Origin: Leidyana gryllorum EB-2025a
Taxonomy: Eukaryota > Apicomplexa
NCBI GenBank assembly: GCA_048772705.1
Contig: JBLWGC010000002.1
Span: 124,001 to 188,000 of the forward strand
Direction of reading: 5' to 3'
Length of the DNA stretch: 64,000 bases
Shown here: positions 33,540-43,857 of the stretch, one piece after another
Numbering within the stretch: position 1 is the stretch's first letter
Layout of the letters: each line of letters starts with the position of its first letter
Notes under the pieces: generated by a model
What the model was told of the DNA's origin: nothing
What the model saw: the letters and a program-made list of their open reading frames with translations, nothing else
Databases searched by the model: none
Made by a program: the position numbers and the translations under genes

Positions 33540-36378
33540 ATGCCTCCTGAGCACTTCCGCCTTTTCCTGAGGATCTCTCTATTTGACCTGATCATACTTC
33601 CAACAAGTCAGAAGTTACAGGAGCATAACGTCTTGGCCAATCTAAGCAAGATCTTCTCACACCTATGGAACAACTCTTATAAGGCCATCGATCCCCGAGT
33701 TGTACAGAGCCCGAGTGAATTACCGACACATAATGTGGGAGAAAAGGTACTTTCCGCACGTCAGAATCTGCCCCTATGGATGTCACTGAGGTAAGGGGTG
33801 CCTGCCGTTCCGCAACTGTGAAGAGCCACCTGCCCAGGGACTGGCTGACTATCGGCACTCAGTCGAGTGATTGGGGGTCATCTTCATTTTCCGGCGATTC
33901 GAGCTCCCACCGTCTGCCGCTCTCTTCGGCTGCCCGAAAAGCCTATTGGGTCCGCTTTGTGACTGTGCTGGAGAGTCTCCAGAACGCAGGATATGTTCGT
34001 GATGCATTGAACATGGCGAATCCACATGATGCACTTCTAAATGTGCTCATCGAATTCCGATACTTCGCTATCCTACTCTACCTGCAAACTGTGCGAACAC
34101 AACCGCACGTTTGGCTCAAACCCGCCTTGAGCATCCAAAATGAGGCAGCCTCACTCACGGGCCGGAGGCCTCGATCAGCCAGCGACGGGGCTCTGGAACA
34201 AGCCTGGCCTGCCTCTGTCCAGGATATGCGATCACCAACCACCAGCCGACTGTCTCCCAGGTGAGTTGGGCAAACAAACTATTGCTGCTTTCACTGTCCC
34301 AAAGGCATCGAGACGGATCAATGACCACACGGATGAGGTCAAACCAACCAGTCGGGCGTCTCAGCAAAGAGGAAGTACCCAATGTTATTGATACCCTCAT
34401 GCGCTATCTACCGATAATGTTGGCTTTGGCTGGATGTCACTTTGACACTGTGGCTAAATTACTGCAAACAGACGGCCGCCAGCCCTCTGTGATCGGTAAG
34501 AGACCTTCTCATCTCATCTTAGCAGCACACAATCGCCATCACAATCAGAGGCCACACTGAAACGTTACCATCTGGCCGCGGCCCACACCAAATATATGGC
34601 CCTTCTGTTCCAAGGGTAAAATGCAATCAGTCAATCAATCGATCAATCTTTACGCCGTCATCATCAGCTACGAGAGCAGCCCGGATGGCAGTCGTCGACC
34701 ACTCTCCTCCCATCAGATGGAAGCACGTTTGAACAGCGGTTAGCAACCAGCCCAGCCCCCGCGGACACACACCCTCTTCTGCAGCACTCTGGAGTCCCGA
34801 ACACTTCCCCCCCCAACTAAAGGTTGCCCCTATGGTGTCTGTGACAGAGTTCATCGTAAGCCATTGTCATCGGCCTTCACTCCCTCCCGCCCCCTCTCAG
34901 AATCTACTTTGCGAGCGGCTCGAGATGCAGATCGCCACCTCCGATGTGGTCACCTGCTTCACCCTCGCGCCCTCTGGAGCGCGGCAGGCTGCGTACCGAA
35001 ACAATAAGCCCGAGACACCCACCAAAGCGCATCCATTGCTGAGTCCTCGCAATTCTGGCAAAAGCGTCAACGATTCTGATGTCTCAACTGTAAGCCGCCC
35101 AACTTTGTGCCGCCCGCCAAGCCCTGTCTCCCCCTCAGCCTCGAGAGCCCCTCCTGAAATCCGAACCGACCCGCCACGACCTTCAAGTGATATCTTCCCG
35201 GAGGAAAGAGCTAATTTACGTCCCCCAAAGCCCAACGGGGAAGTGTCTGGATGACTTGACCATCATTGATTGTCAAGATTGTTGGGTATTCGGTACCACA
35301 CAGTGAGTGTGCATCAGAGAAGATCCAATGATGTTGCCACGCGCACTCCAGATATCTCAATGTTAAGATTGGGAACTGTCGCAACGTTCGATGTATCCTG
35401 CCCTGCGTTGCCGGAAGTGTGGTGGTCCACTTTGGACGACAAGTCACCGTCCACGCCTGCTGCTATGGAGCCTTGTGAGTCTTTTCGGCCACTTTCCGCT
35501 GGCTGACTTCATTCACATTGCTTCCACTCAGAGTATCCAATTGCTATGACACTAAACTCTTTCTGCTTTCTCGATCCCCGCCCGTTATCGTGGGCGACAC
35601 CCGAGACACCGTTCTGGGCCCGTACAATGGTGAGAAGAGAGATCGACCAAACGACCAATGTATCTATCCCCTCCGCAGTGGCCTTTCAGAACCAGAAGGC
35701 TTGGCTCGGCCGCCACGACATCAGGTGAGGTCATCTTCCGAAGTGTGTTTGCGTGTGTGTGTGGTATCGGTGTCTCCTATCTTTGATGTTAGGTATGATG
35801 CTGACTCGCTTCGGATGTGGAGTATTCCTATTGTGTGTCCGTTGGGGACTGCTAATCGGAGCAGTACACCTCGAGATGAAAGTCGGAAGGGGGACAGTCG
35901 GAACGCTCAAGACGAAGCCTATGCATTGGATGGGGGGCTGATGCCAGGGTGCGCTCGGCCCTCTGAACTGGAGGTTCTAATTTACCCATCTGAGTCGTTA
36001 TCAATCCCACTGCCGTCTGATTCCTCGAATCTTATCTTGCCTGAGACACACGCTCAAGCGGTTGCTCAAGGGATGGTTAAGGTGAGCAGTGGCTGGGGGG
36101 CTGTGTGTGAGCGATCTTGTCGTTGTTCAGCGCCAAAGGGCTCTGAATGCCTATTTGGCGCGTTTAGAGAAGTGTCGCGATCCTGCGCAGAAGCAGGCCT
36201 TCTTGCAGGAGAGCCAGAGTCGGTTCGTGTAAGTTTTGGCAATGGGCGATTATCCATCTCCTCCAATAGTGAATGGTTGCAAGGGAACAAGAAGATGCAC
36301 GACCTACTAGCTAGAGGGGATTTGGGAGGGTTCGAAGTGCATTCCGACAAACAGCAACGGCTGCATCGAGTTACTTAG
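33540..36378 (+). CDS. TBCCD1: TBCC domain-containing protein 1 homologue
   Basis: ATG at 33540 (MPPEHFRLFLRI) to TAG at 36376-36378, with about nine short introns. The N-terminal part has the helical region seen in TBCCD1 (AARKAYWVRFVTVLESL, FRYFAILLYLQTV). The C-CAP/TBCC beta-helix spans 35.25-35.65 kb: TIIDCQDCWVFGT, then VKIGNCRNVRCILPCVAGSV, then SNCYDTKLFLLSRSPPVIVG ending LGPYN. The tail RQRALNAYLARLEKCRD with EWLQGNKKMHDLL corresponds to the conserved KQKQVQNW...EWLLETGHRQQL end of animal TBCCD1. In animals and Chlamydomonas the protein positions centrosomes or basal bodies, so it fits a flagellated life stage. Some middle exons (34.5-35.25 kb) could not be fixed exactly. The stop lies 28 bp before the KRI1 start. 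Confidence 0.8.
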
Positions 36379-36406
36379 GTTCAAACGATTTTTTTGGACC
36401 CCCAAT

Positions 36407-38113
36407 ATGTTGTCCGAGGACGAAGCAACCGCAATTAGTTCTTCTGAGAGCGAGAGCAGTGGTGATGAGGGCGCTAACTTTGACCTCGCCATAGCCAAAG
36501 CCCTCAAGGCTCTGGCTGACAAACAACCCTTAACGGCCATAACCGCTACCCCCAATGCTAACGCGTTAGAAGAGAAGGGGAAGAAGGAGAAGGGGAAGAA
36601 GGACAGAAAGGTGACTTTGATGGATCAATTGTTGGAACGGATGGACAAAGATATACTGAACGATGAAGAAGAAGAGTCAACTGATGATGAAACTCCAACA
36701 AAAGAACTCACCCCCGCCGAAGAGGCCAGAAGGCTGCGAGAATCGGCCATCGCTGCTCTCAATGAAGAGGACAGTGAAGGCGACTCTGACGTTCTGGAAG
36801 CCGTTGACTCGGACGCGGAGGGTGAGAACGAGGCCGAGGACGAAAGGCGCGTAGAGGCGAAAAAGTTAATGGCCTCTTTCTTCTCGGCGAAAAGTGCCGG
36901 GGCGTCGTCTGAAAAGACAAAGTCTGAGAACGACGCGTTCCTCGAGGATTACTTTCTGAATGAGAGATGGAAAGAAGGCAATCGACAGTCCAAAAGCAAA
37001 TCAGCGCCCAGCACCAAACATATTGTAGTCGCAGACTCTGAGTCAAACGTCATCGTCGAGGATCTCAAACTGCCCGGCGATGAAGAAGACGCCGAACAAG
37101 TCGCCAAAGCCGATGAATTCGAAACCAAATATAACTTTAGATTCGAAGAGAAAGGAGGCACACATATCGTCGGACACGCTCGCGGTGCCGCAACCGATAC
37201 GGTGGCCAGTGCCGTCAAGGAATCAAACCGAGCCCGCAAACGACGCGAAAAGAAGGAAGCCGAAGAAGCCGCTCGGGCAGCCGCTGAAGCTCAGGCTATG
37301 GCCGAACTCATCCCAGATGCTGCTGAAACCATCGCTGCAGACGCAGAATACCCCGATGATCAGGAATGGTTCCTCTGCGATGGATGTGAGAAACCAATCG
37401 GAGAGGGAAAGATCAAGTTCGATTGCAAAGTTTGTGACGATTACAGCTTATGCAAAGCGTGCCAGAAATCCATCAAGCACGAACACAGCTTGATGAAGTC
37501 CCGCGTACCGTCAGGAGCAGAACCGCCTAAAAGCTGGAAAGTAGCTGTCCAAGAACAGCGAGGCACCGCGCCAGGCACCAGCGGTGAGGGAGAAGAAGAC
37601 TCCCTGACTGCCTTCGCCCGCCAAGTTCTCGCCAAAACCAAACTCGAGTCCGGCTTCAAGTACGTCCAGGTCGACCCGCTTGACGGAGGCCTCACCAACG
37701 AGGAAATTCTTGGAACGTAAGTCATCTTCAATGCCCCCCTCCTCAATTCACTCCTTTTCCTCAGAGATGAAGCCCTCTTGAACGATATAGTTCCGCCCGT
37801 TGTCCTCAGCCCCTTCGAGGAACAGGAAAAGGTCCGCCGCCTCTTAGCCAAGGCCCAGCGCAAGCTTGAGAAGGCGCGGGGAGCAACCGGAATGCTGCCC
37901 ATAAGGGAAGAAGAAGAAGCTGGAGCAGCCGAGACAGAGGGCACCGGCCCCAACAAAGGCCATAAGAAACCCTCCAAGAAGCACAAGGTCTTAGATGCCG
38001 CCGAAAGACCAAAAAACGTCTCGAAACGTCGACTCGAGGCTTATGGAATCCAAGTCAAGAAACGCCGACGCACCACTCCTTCCAAAGAAACGACTTCTAC
38101 TGACACCAATTGA
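36407..38113 (+). CDS. KRI1: KRI1-like ribosome biogenesis protein carrying a ZZ-type zinc finger
   Basis: Two exons, 36407-37716 and 37765-38113, total 553 codons. Kri1 is a nucleolar factor for 40S subunit assembly. Recognisable Kri1 features are the acidic N-terminus, FLEDYFLNERWKEG (about residues 182-195), FETKYNFRFEEKGG and a following basic/Ala coiled coil (RARKRREKKEAEEAARAAAE). The C-terminal part ends in AYGIQVKKRRR. Between these lies a ZZ-type finger at about residues 325-365: FLCDGCEKPIG, KFDCKVCDDYSLCKAC, then a closing His pair (KHEHSLMK). ZZ fingers usually bind peptide or histone tails. Start chosen at 36407 (MLSEDEATAI), 28 bp past the TBCCD1 stop. The gene is convergent with the next one, with 22 bp between stops. 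Confidence 0.85.
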
Positions 38114-38135
38114 ATGTGCCACGTATCACGCATCC

Positions 38136-39057
38136 TCATCCCATCGCCACATACGGCTGATACTCTGCCTGCGACAGATCTAAACGCATTTTTCGTATCC
38201 AATCCTTGTCCCCCGGCCGTCCTTCGTTACTGAACAATGTAGCCATATATTTAAGAACTCCTGGCATCAATGATATATATTCCAACGCTTTGGCATAGCA
38301 TTGTGCATTATCCAGGATTCGCATCATTTCTTTCCTCAATGATGGTTTCAGGTCCTGTCGCACGTGTGTTTGTCACGTTTCCCAAAGGATCTCACCTCAT
38401 GAAACAGCGCCTGAATAACAGTCATTTCCCGCGATGCTGATTCGGTTTCCTTCGCCCATTTCATTCCATTGTTGAGCGATAGAATCCGTACAGCTCGAAT
38501 TACAGCTATAGGGTTGACCCGAAATCTGTGGAGGGCGTCAGAGCCACACGCGCAAATGCGTTTGGCAGCCAAGTCTGACAGTCCGGTCCCAAGAGGGTCC
38601 ACCACGGTTTGGGTTTGCAGATCATAGTATAGGGCATCAATTGTCAAATCGCGAGACTTGGCGTCATCACCAATCGTTCGTCCGACTAGTGTTCGGAAGC
38701 GCAGCATGACGCCCAGCTTTTTCAACTCTAACGTCCCTGCCGTAAGCTTTTGAGGTGAAAAGTCGCGATAGTCGGGGGTGGCTTTCGGGCAGACATCATA
38801 CATGGTTGATTGAGGGGCTTGCTTCAACCAGCTGATGATCGTTTACATTGCTTTCGATCACTAATGTTGGCTTACTTGGATACGGCGTACGCAAGCTCCT
38901 TCCCTGTGTCGACGCCTTCTCCAACAACTTCTAATTCATCATAGACCGGCGTTAGATATGCATTGCGTACCCAAGAACCAGTCAGGTACAAATGGACATT
39001 GGGGTGGGCTTGTTGGTAGGCTATAAGCAATGCTTCTGCTTGATTGAGGGAGGCCAT
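38136..39057 (-). CDS. Small tRNA-nucleotidyltransferase / poly(A)-polymerase head-domain protein, catalytic motif altered
   Basis: Exons 39057-38876, 38831-38396 and 38354-38136 give 279 codons, shorter than normal CCA-adding enzymes (about 400 residues). The head domain is recognised from LYLTGSWVRNAYL (usual GGxVRD), then RDLTIDALYYDLQ, VVDPLGTGLSDLAAKRI and FRVNPIAVIRAVRIL (usual FxxDPxRxLRaxRF). The metal-binding DxD site reads YDELEVVG, the second Gly of GG is Ser and the Asp of RD is Asn. Activity may therefore be lost or changed. A short C-terminal helical piece follows (LRKEMMRILDNA). Start chosen at 39057 (MASLNQAEALL) because a longer start at 39231 would overlap the divergent TAF8-like gene. 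It could be a pseudo-enzyme partner or a fast-evolving true enzyme. Confidence 0.7.
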
Positions 39058-39198
39058 TGTCAAATTTTGGGGATGGCTGGGCGCACCCTTCGAGTATTCG
39101 CCGGTAAGGGAGACAGAGTTTGAGGATATGGTGTGAGTGTGTAATGTAATCCAGGTAACAAAGGCGCAGAGCTCGAGAGTGGAGCGGAGAGCGCCTGG

Positions 39199-40923
39199 TT
39201 GACTCGATTTCTGAGAGCCTGTGTGTGTCATATAGCCTCAACTCAGTTGGGTATAGAGTCATTCAAACACGAAGCGAAGCTGCATCAATTGGTGGATCAG
39301 GTCTATGAATTCCTGACATTGTGTGCAAAGCAAGCGGCATCGCTATCTCGACTCGCTGGAAGAGGCGAAGTGAACTTTGTGGATATAATGAATTCTCTGT
39401 ATATCACTGACAGAAGGACCTATGCCGACTTTATCACCCGGTCTTCCGATTATAGTCCCCCAATGGACATTAATCATCAGGCTTTGGAGGCTTATGCTAA
39501 TGTTCGGCTGACTCACTGGCCGGCTGACTATCGCCAAAGGGTTGATGGAGACGATGATATCGATCTTCAAGATATTCGATGGGAAGACTTGGATGAAGAG
39601 GACCGCCAGCGAGTGCTGGAACGGAAACGGCGAGCTGAGCCCATCGAACCACAGCCGTCCGGGGTGGATATGCCTGTGAGCTTCATGGAGTTGGCTTTAC
39701 AACGCTTGGTCCAACATTATGAAGCAAATTGTGCGGAAAACAAGATGGTCGCGCAGGAGGAGTCTTTATTGGGCAAAATGGCCCCACCCAAGTTGACGTA
39801 TGAGGACTTTGGGCCTTCTGTGTTGATGCCTTCTCGGCCAGACTGTGTCTATCTGTTCGCACATCTCATGCAAACGCAAATGGCGCGTCCACCAGCATCA
39901 ATTGAGAAGCGGACAATGACGAAACTACGAGAAATGATGCCTCCACTGCCCGGCAGACCCGCTCCAGTTGGTGAAATCATTCGACCAATCGCAATGGCAG
40001 GTGATCAAACCACCATAGTCAAGAACATCATGGCCGGAGAGGAGACCAGCGAGAACACGCCGTTACCGAAAGGGCTCACAGTACCTCTACCAACCCATCT
40101 GCCACCCTGGTCGCCCGTATTCCCGTCAAATGCTTCCGTCACATTGGAGAATGTTCACGAACTCGATCAATTGGCTTCAATCTGCCCTGATCACTCTGCC
40201 TACCCTCCGGCAGCTGCAGCCGAGACCGGACCGGCCACCAGACCCCCTATAAGCAGTGATGAACGTGTCTCCCTCCAGATGGAACTGTGCGCAATTGAGT
40301 CAGACTACCCATTGGTCGTCGAAGCCGAACGCTTCGTGGCAGCACCCCCCGCCCCCCAAGTATCAGAGGAACGTATCGAGGATCCCAAAGAGCGGTCAGC
40401 CATGAAGATTTTGAATCGGAATCAAGCGGCCACGGAGGAACCAGCGCCATCATCGTCCTCATATCTCGGCATACCTCATCTGCTGAAAAGCGAAGAGCCG
40501 TCTAATTTCAATGACACCTCGATGGCCGAGGAGCCGCTGCAATCTGACCCATCGGTGATGGTTGAATCTCCGCCGGTGCTCGAAAGCCCGAGTTTAGCTA
40601 CTTCACAAAGCGTTGTTGCTAAGGCCGAAGACGCGCCCGGGTCCAACAGTGATGCCCCGTTAATTGAAGCCGGGGAGGTGTCAGAGCAGGATATGGACTC
40701 CACGTCTTCCTTACAGCAGCAAAGTGTCGTCGGGCAACAGCAGATTAGTGCCGTTCCAGGGATGTCGGATGTCGGGGGTCCGCCGCAGACGTCGGCTCCT
40801 GGTGCTGAAGCGGGCGCTGACATCAGCCACTTCGCCCGGCATGTTAAGACCCAAGAGGACGACGAAGAAGGTGAAATGGCGGAACACGAGAACGGGTCGG
40901 GAGGAGATCTGCAGCCGCCATAG
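39199..40923 (+). CDS. TAF8: TAF8/TAF3-like TFIID subunit with histone fold
   Basis: Single exon, 574 residues, ATG at 39199. Residues about 4-68 form a bromodomain-associated (BTP) histone fold: FLRACVCHIASTQLGIESF, then a central helix LHQLVDQVYEFLTLCAKQA, then a GRGEVNFVDIMNSL loop and helix. In TAF8 this fold pairs with TAF10, in TAF3 also with TAF10. A proline-rich patch (PTHLPPWSPVFPS, about residues 297-309) resembles the TAF8 C-terminal motif. The rest is acidic, Ser/Pro-rich and probably disordered. No PHD finger is present, which argues against TAF3. A role in TFIID-dependent transcription is inferred. It is divergent from the tRNA-nucleotidyltransferase-like gene (141 bp between starts) and convergent with the RNase P subunit gene (15 bp). 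Confidence 0.65.
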   Translation: MTRFLRACVCHIASTQLGIESFKHEAKLHQLVDQVYEFLTLCAKQAASLSRLAGRGEVNFVDIMNSLYITDRRTYADFITRSSDYSPPMDINHQALEAYANVRLTHWPADYRQRVDGDDDIDLQDIRWEDLDEEDRQRVLERKRRAEPIEPQPSGVDMPVSFMELALQRLVQHYEANCAENKMVAQEESLLGKMAPPKLTYEDFGPSVLMPSRPDCVYLFAHLMQTQMARPPASIEKRTMTKLREMMPPLPGRPAPVGEIIRPIAMAGDQTTIVKNIMAGEETSENTPLPKGLTVPLPTHLPPWSPVFPSNASVTLENVHELDQLASICPDHSAYPPAAAAETGPATRPPISSDERVSLQMELCAIESDYPLVVEAERFVAAPPAPQVSEERIEDPKERSAMKILNRNQAATEEPAPSSSSYLGIPHLLKSEEPSNFNDTSMAEEPLQSDPSVMVESPPVLESPSLATSQSVVAKAEDAPGSNSDAPLIEAGEVSEQDMDSTSSLQQQSVVGQQQISAVPGMSDVGGPPQTSAPGAEAGADISHFARHVKTQEDDEEGEMAEHENGSGGDLQPP

Positions 40924-40938
40924 AGAGCAAGCGGGTCT

Positions 40939-41345
40939 TCAGGGAGGAAGGATGGTTGTACGAGCTATATAATCGTCAAAGATGCCCAGTGGGAAGCTTC
41001 GATACCACGCACAGGTATTGCATTGGACCTTAACTCGATATTCGCCGCCCGAGTTTGATGACAGCTCATTGGTGCTGCCCCCACTCCAGGACAGGCTTGC
41101 TGCACATTTCTTGCATACTGAAGCCTTGAGGGCTGGATGCCATCTCATGACATGACGTCGACTAAGTTCCAGAGCTCGAGCATTGTAGCTTCTGTGTGTA
41201 TATAGTGGGAGATCAACAACGTGTGGGCGTGTGTGTACCTGGCCAGAGACGGGTCTTCAGGGGCCACACGTAGTGCCAATTTGAGAAGATAGGCTATTTG
41301 GACAGTAATCCGGTCCGTGGAGGCGGGGTTCTGCTTTTTGCCCAT
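40939..41345 (-). CDS. Rpr2/Rpp21/SNM1-type RNase P (MRP) subunit
   Basis: Two exons, 41345-41239 and 41191-40939, give 120 codons. ATG at 41345 (MGKKQNPAST). The N-terminal helices (RITVQIAYLLKLALRV and, across the intron, ALELSRRHVMRWHPALKAS) match the Rpr2 pattern that precedes the zinc ribbon. The ribbon has two CxxC pairs: VCKKCAASL and VQCNTCAWYR. Rpr2/Rpp21 binds the P RNA and Rpp29 and helps mature tRNA 5' ends; Snm1 is the MRP counterpart. I cannot separate these from sequence alone. The 47-nt intron was placed so that SLAR joins SYNARALEL in frame. It is divergent from SF3A2 with 32 bp between start codons. Confidence 0.78.
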
Positions 41346-41377
41346 ATTGGTGGAAGCTTTTTTTTTCTTGACATATC

Positions 41378-42150
41378 ATGGACTTTCAGAACAGGGTGGG
41401 GCACCGCACTGGGTCGGGGCAACCTGCCTCAGCCCAGGATATTGCGTTGGATCGGAAGGAGCGGTTGAGGAGGTTGGCTATAGAGACTGTGGATTTGTCG
41501 AAGGACCCATATATGCTGAGGAATCATGTAGGGAAAATCGAGTGCCGACTATGCCTAACTCTTCATATCAATGAAGCCTCCTATTTGACTCATACTCAGG
41601 TAATTGAGAGCTGAATATGCTTGGCGGTAAATATGATCATTACAGGGGAGAAAGCATCAGACCAACTTGGCCCGGCGTGCGGCTAAAGAGAAAATGGAGC
41701 AGGGGGCGTTCCCCCCTGTGGCCCCCACTCGGGTAGTGCATCCAGTTCGAGTGGATAGAGTACAGCGTATAGGAAGGCCTGGATATCGGGTGACAAAGAT
41801 GCGAGATCCCATAACCGAACAATTCGCTTTGTCTTTCGAAATTACCTTTACTGAGATAGCTGCTGGCAAGAAACCACGGCATCGTTTCATATCGGCTTGG
41901 GAACAGAAGGTCGAGCCGCCCGACGCTGCGTTCCAATACGTTGTATTCGCGGCCGATCCCTATGAGACCATTGGTGAGTTTCGGCACCACCTTTTCTTCT
42001 ATTGGATATTCTGCACTCGCAGCTTTCCGGATACCCAGTCGTGAGATAGATCGATCCGAAGGGCGGTGTGTTACCATATGGGACCCAGATACCAAGAAGT
42101 ATACATTGCAATTCTATCTCAAGATGCGTCCTCATGAGGAGAAAAGATGA
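41378..42150 (+). CDS. SF3A2: Splicing factor 3A subunit 2 (SAP62/Prp11)
   Basis: Exons 41378-41599, 41646-41973 and 42023-42150 give 226 codons. The start MDFQNRVGHRTGSGQPASAQ is almost the family consensus. The C2H2 matrin-type finger (IECRLCLTLHINEASYLTHT, then GRKHQTNLARRAAKE across intron 1) is intact. The C-terminal domain shows RFISAWEQKVEPPD, YVVFAADPYETI and FRIPSREIDRSEGR, ending QFYLKMRPHEEKR. SF3A2 is part of the U2 snRNP and helps branch-site recognition. The protein stops where the family's conserved part stops and lacks the long Pro-rich heptad tail of metazoans, as in other protists and yeast. Confidence in identity is very high. Confidence 0.95.
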
Positions 42151-42211
42151 TTGGTAAACGGTAGCTAGCTATAAAAGTCGTGTTGGTGCAATGCGTTGAG
42201 AAAAAAGCTTG

Positions 42212-43821
42212 ATGGAAAGGTTTCAGAGAGCCTCCAACGAGGTGCAGTTGCCTCGAGTAAGCCACTTAAATGCGACAGCCTGTAACTTATCACAGCCGCG
42301 TCGACGCGACTTCGAACGCAATACCTTAAATGAGGAGGAGCTCACACCTTTGCAAAGACGACTGTTAAGGGGACCGCCGGAAAACGACCGTGGACGGGGA
42401 CGTGGAGAGGAGCCATGGTGGTTACGCATCCGGCGGCGCCAACAGCTTGCCGCTCCTTACGAGGGCGGACCGCAACAACCGACTCCGAACATGCGTCGAA
42501 ACCAAGGGGAGATGGTTCGACGTCGGTACCAAGAAGAGGAACCTCCACATGAGCATGAAGACTGGCGTGGCGGGGAAGACAATAGGCGAAGACCCCCACC
42601 AGGGGCCGCGTACCGCCCTGACGACACGGGGTCGCAGCAACCTGCTGAGGATGACCGGTATGTTCGGCGTCGACAACCAGCACCGAGGGGGCCGCCTCCT
42701 CGGCAGGGGCCCAGTTGCACATTCTGTCTCGAGTCTGATTTGTGTCAAAAGATACGAGGGGGGCATTTCATCGGCTCGAGTCCCCGATCGTTCCTTGTTG
42801 CGCAGACAGAGAGGGATATGCTCCTCCCTTTCCACTCTGCAATTGTACCAGTTGTAAGTTTGATGTTGTTGTAGTGCAGGAAGAAGGTCGGGCTTTGGCC
42901 TGGCCGGGCTGCTGGTCGATACAGTGTGCGTATGGCGCTCGCCTGATCGCTCGTGCGTGTGCGCGCGTGTGTGTGTCTCCGAGTGTGTTTGGGGTTCGGA
43001 AAGGGTGTTTTTGATATGGCGTAATTGTTCAGGAACACGTCTCCACAACTCAAGCGCTAGATACCGACAGTCTAATGACGATTCGGAACTTCAAGAAGAC
43101 TCTTATCTACTTTTTCAAGAATCTCGAGTCGGATACCTTTGTGTCGTGGGGGTACGGAAGGGGTCCATATGTGCCGTTGTTCGTGGAGTGGCACATTCCC
43201 CGATCGGCTCAGACTCCACACTGGGCTGCCCATGTGAATCATCACATGAAGAGCACTCCGCACACAACCATTGACGTTATTCCTCTGAAAGAGGACGATT
43301 TCGAGAACGCCAAGGTGAGAGATGTTGGACTGAGTACTAGGTGGCGCGTTGCGGAGGCTGAGAATGTGTTCTAATGTGAATATATGTGTGGATTACGGCT
43401 GAAAACGACGACCGCTGCAGCTAATTATTGCGAAGGAATTCGAATCGATGGGTTCAGAAGAGAACCGTATCAACCGCGCTGTGCGGACGCAAGCACCGAG
43501 TCCGCGACTGGGAGTGAAAGAAATGTTGCCAAACAAGTCGCTCCCGTTCATCTACGTTGACTTTGCCTTGGAAGAGGCCTACATGCATACCTTGGAAGAC
43601 AGTTCGCTGCAAGAGAATCTGGCTGACCGAGTTGATCGTCGATTCATGCGGTCTCTTTTACAGGGACTGCTGCCTGAAGGATTGCGACACCCCCCTCAGT
43701 AGGCAGCTGGCTGCGGTACGGCGGGCACAATGTTTGTCTGTGCAGGTTTGATATGCGCGGGTATCTGCGCGAGTACAAGGAATTGTATCGGCAGTATGAC
43801 TGGACGACGATCCAGCAGTGA
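42212..43821 (+). CDS. CWF19L2: CWF19-like 2 / CwfJ-family splicing-associated protein
   Basis: Exons 42212-42853, 43033-43314, 43421-43698 and 43746-43821 give 426 codons. A possible extra 39-nt in-frame intron (42259-42297) is undecided. The N-terminal half is Arg/Pro/Glu-rich and disordered. CwfJ domain 1 starts at CTFCLES and runs through FLVAQTERDMLLPFHSAIVP to EHVSTTQALDTDSLMTIRNF. The HIT-like strand region has HHMKSTPHTTIDVIPL. CwfJ domain 2 has LPFIYVDFALEEAYMHTLED and ends FDMRGYLREYKELY. CWF19L2/Drn1-type proteins act with late spliceosomes and lariat debranching (Dbr1). Identity to the L2 rather than L1 type rests on the second CwfJ domain; the metallophosphatase-like domain of L1 is absent. 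The 179-nt first intron holds CA/GT runs. Confidence 0.75.
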
Positions 43822-43857
43822 TGAATGACTGTTTTTTTGTCTCTTTTTCGGAAAGAG

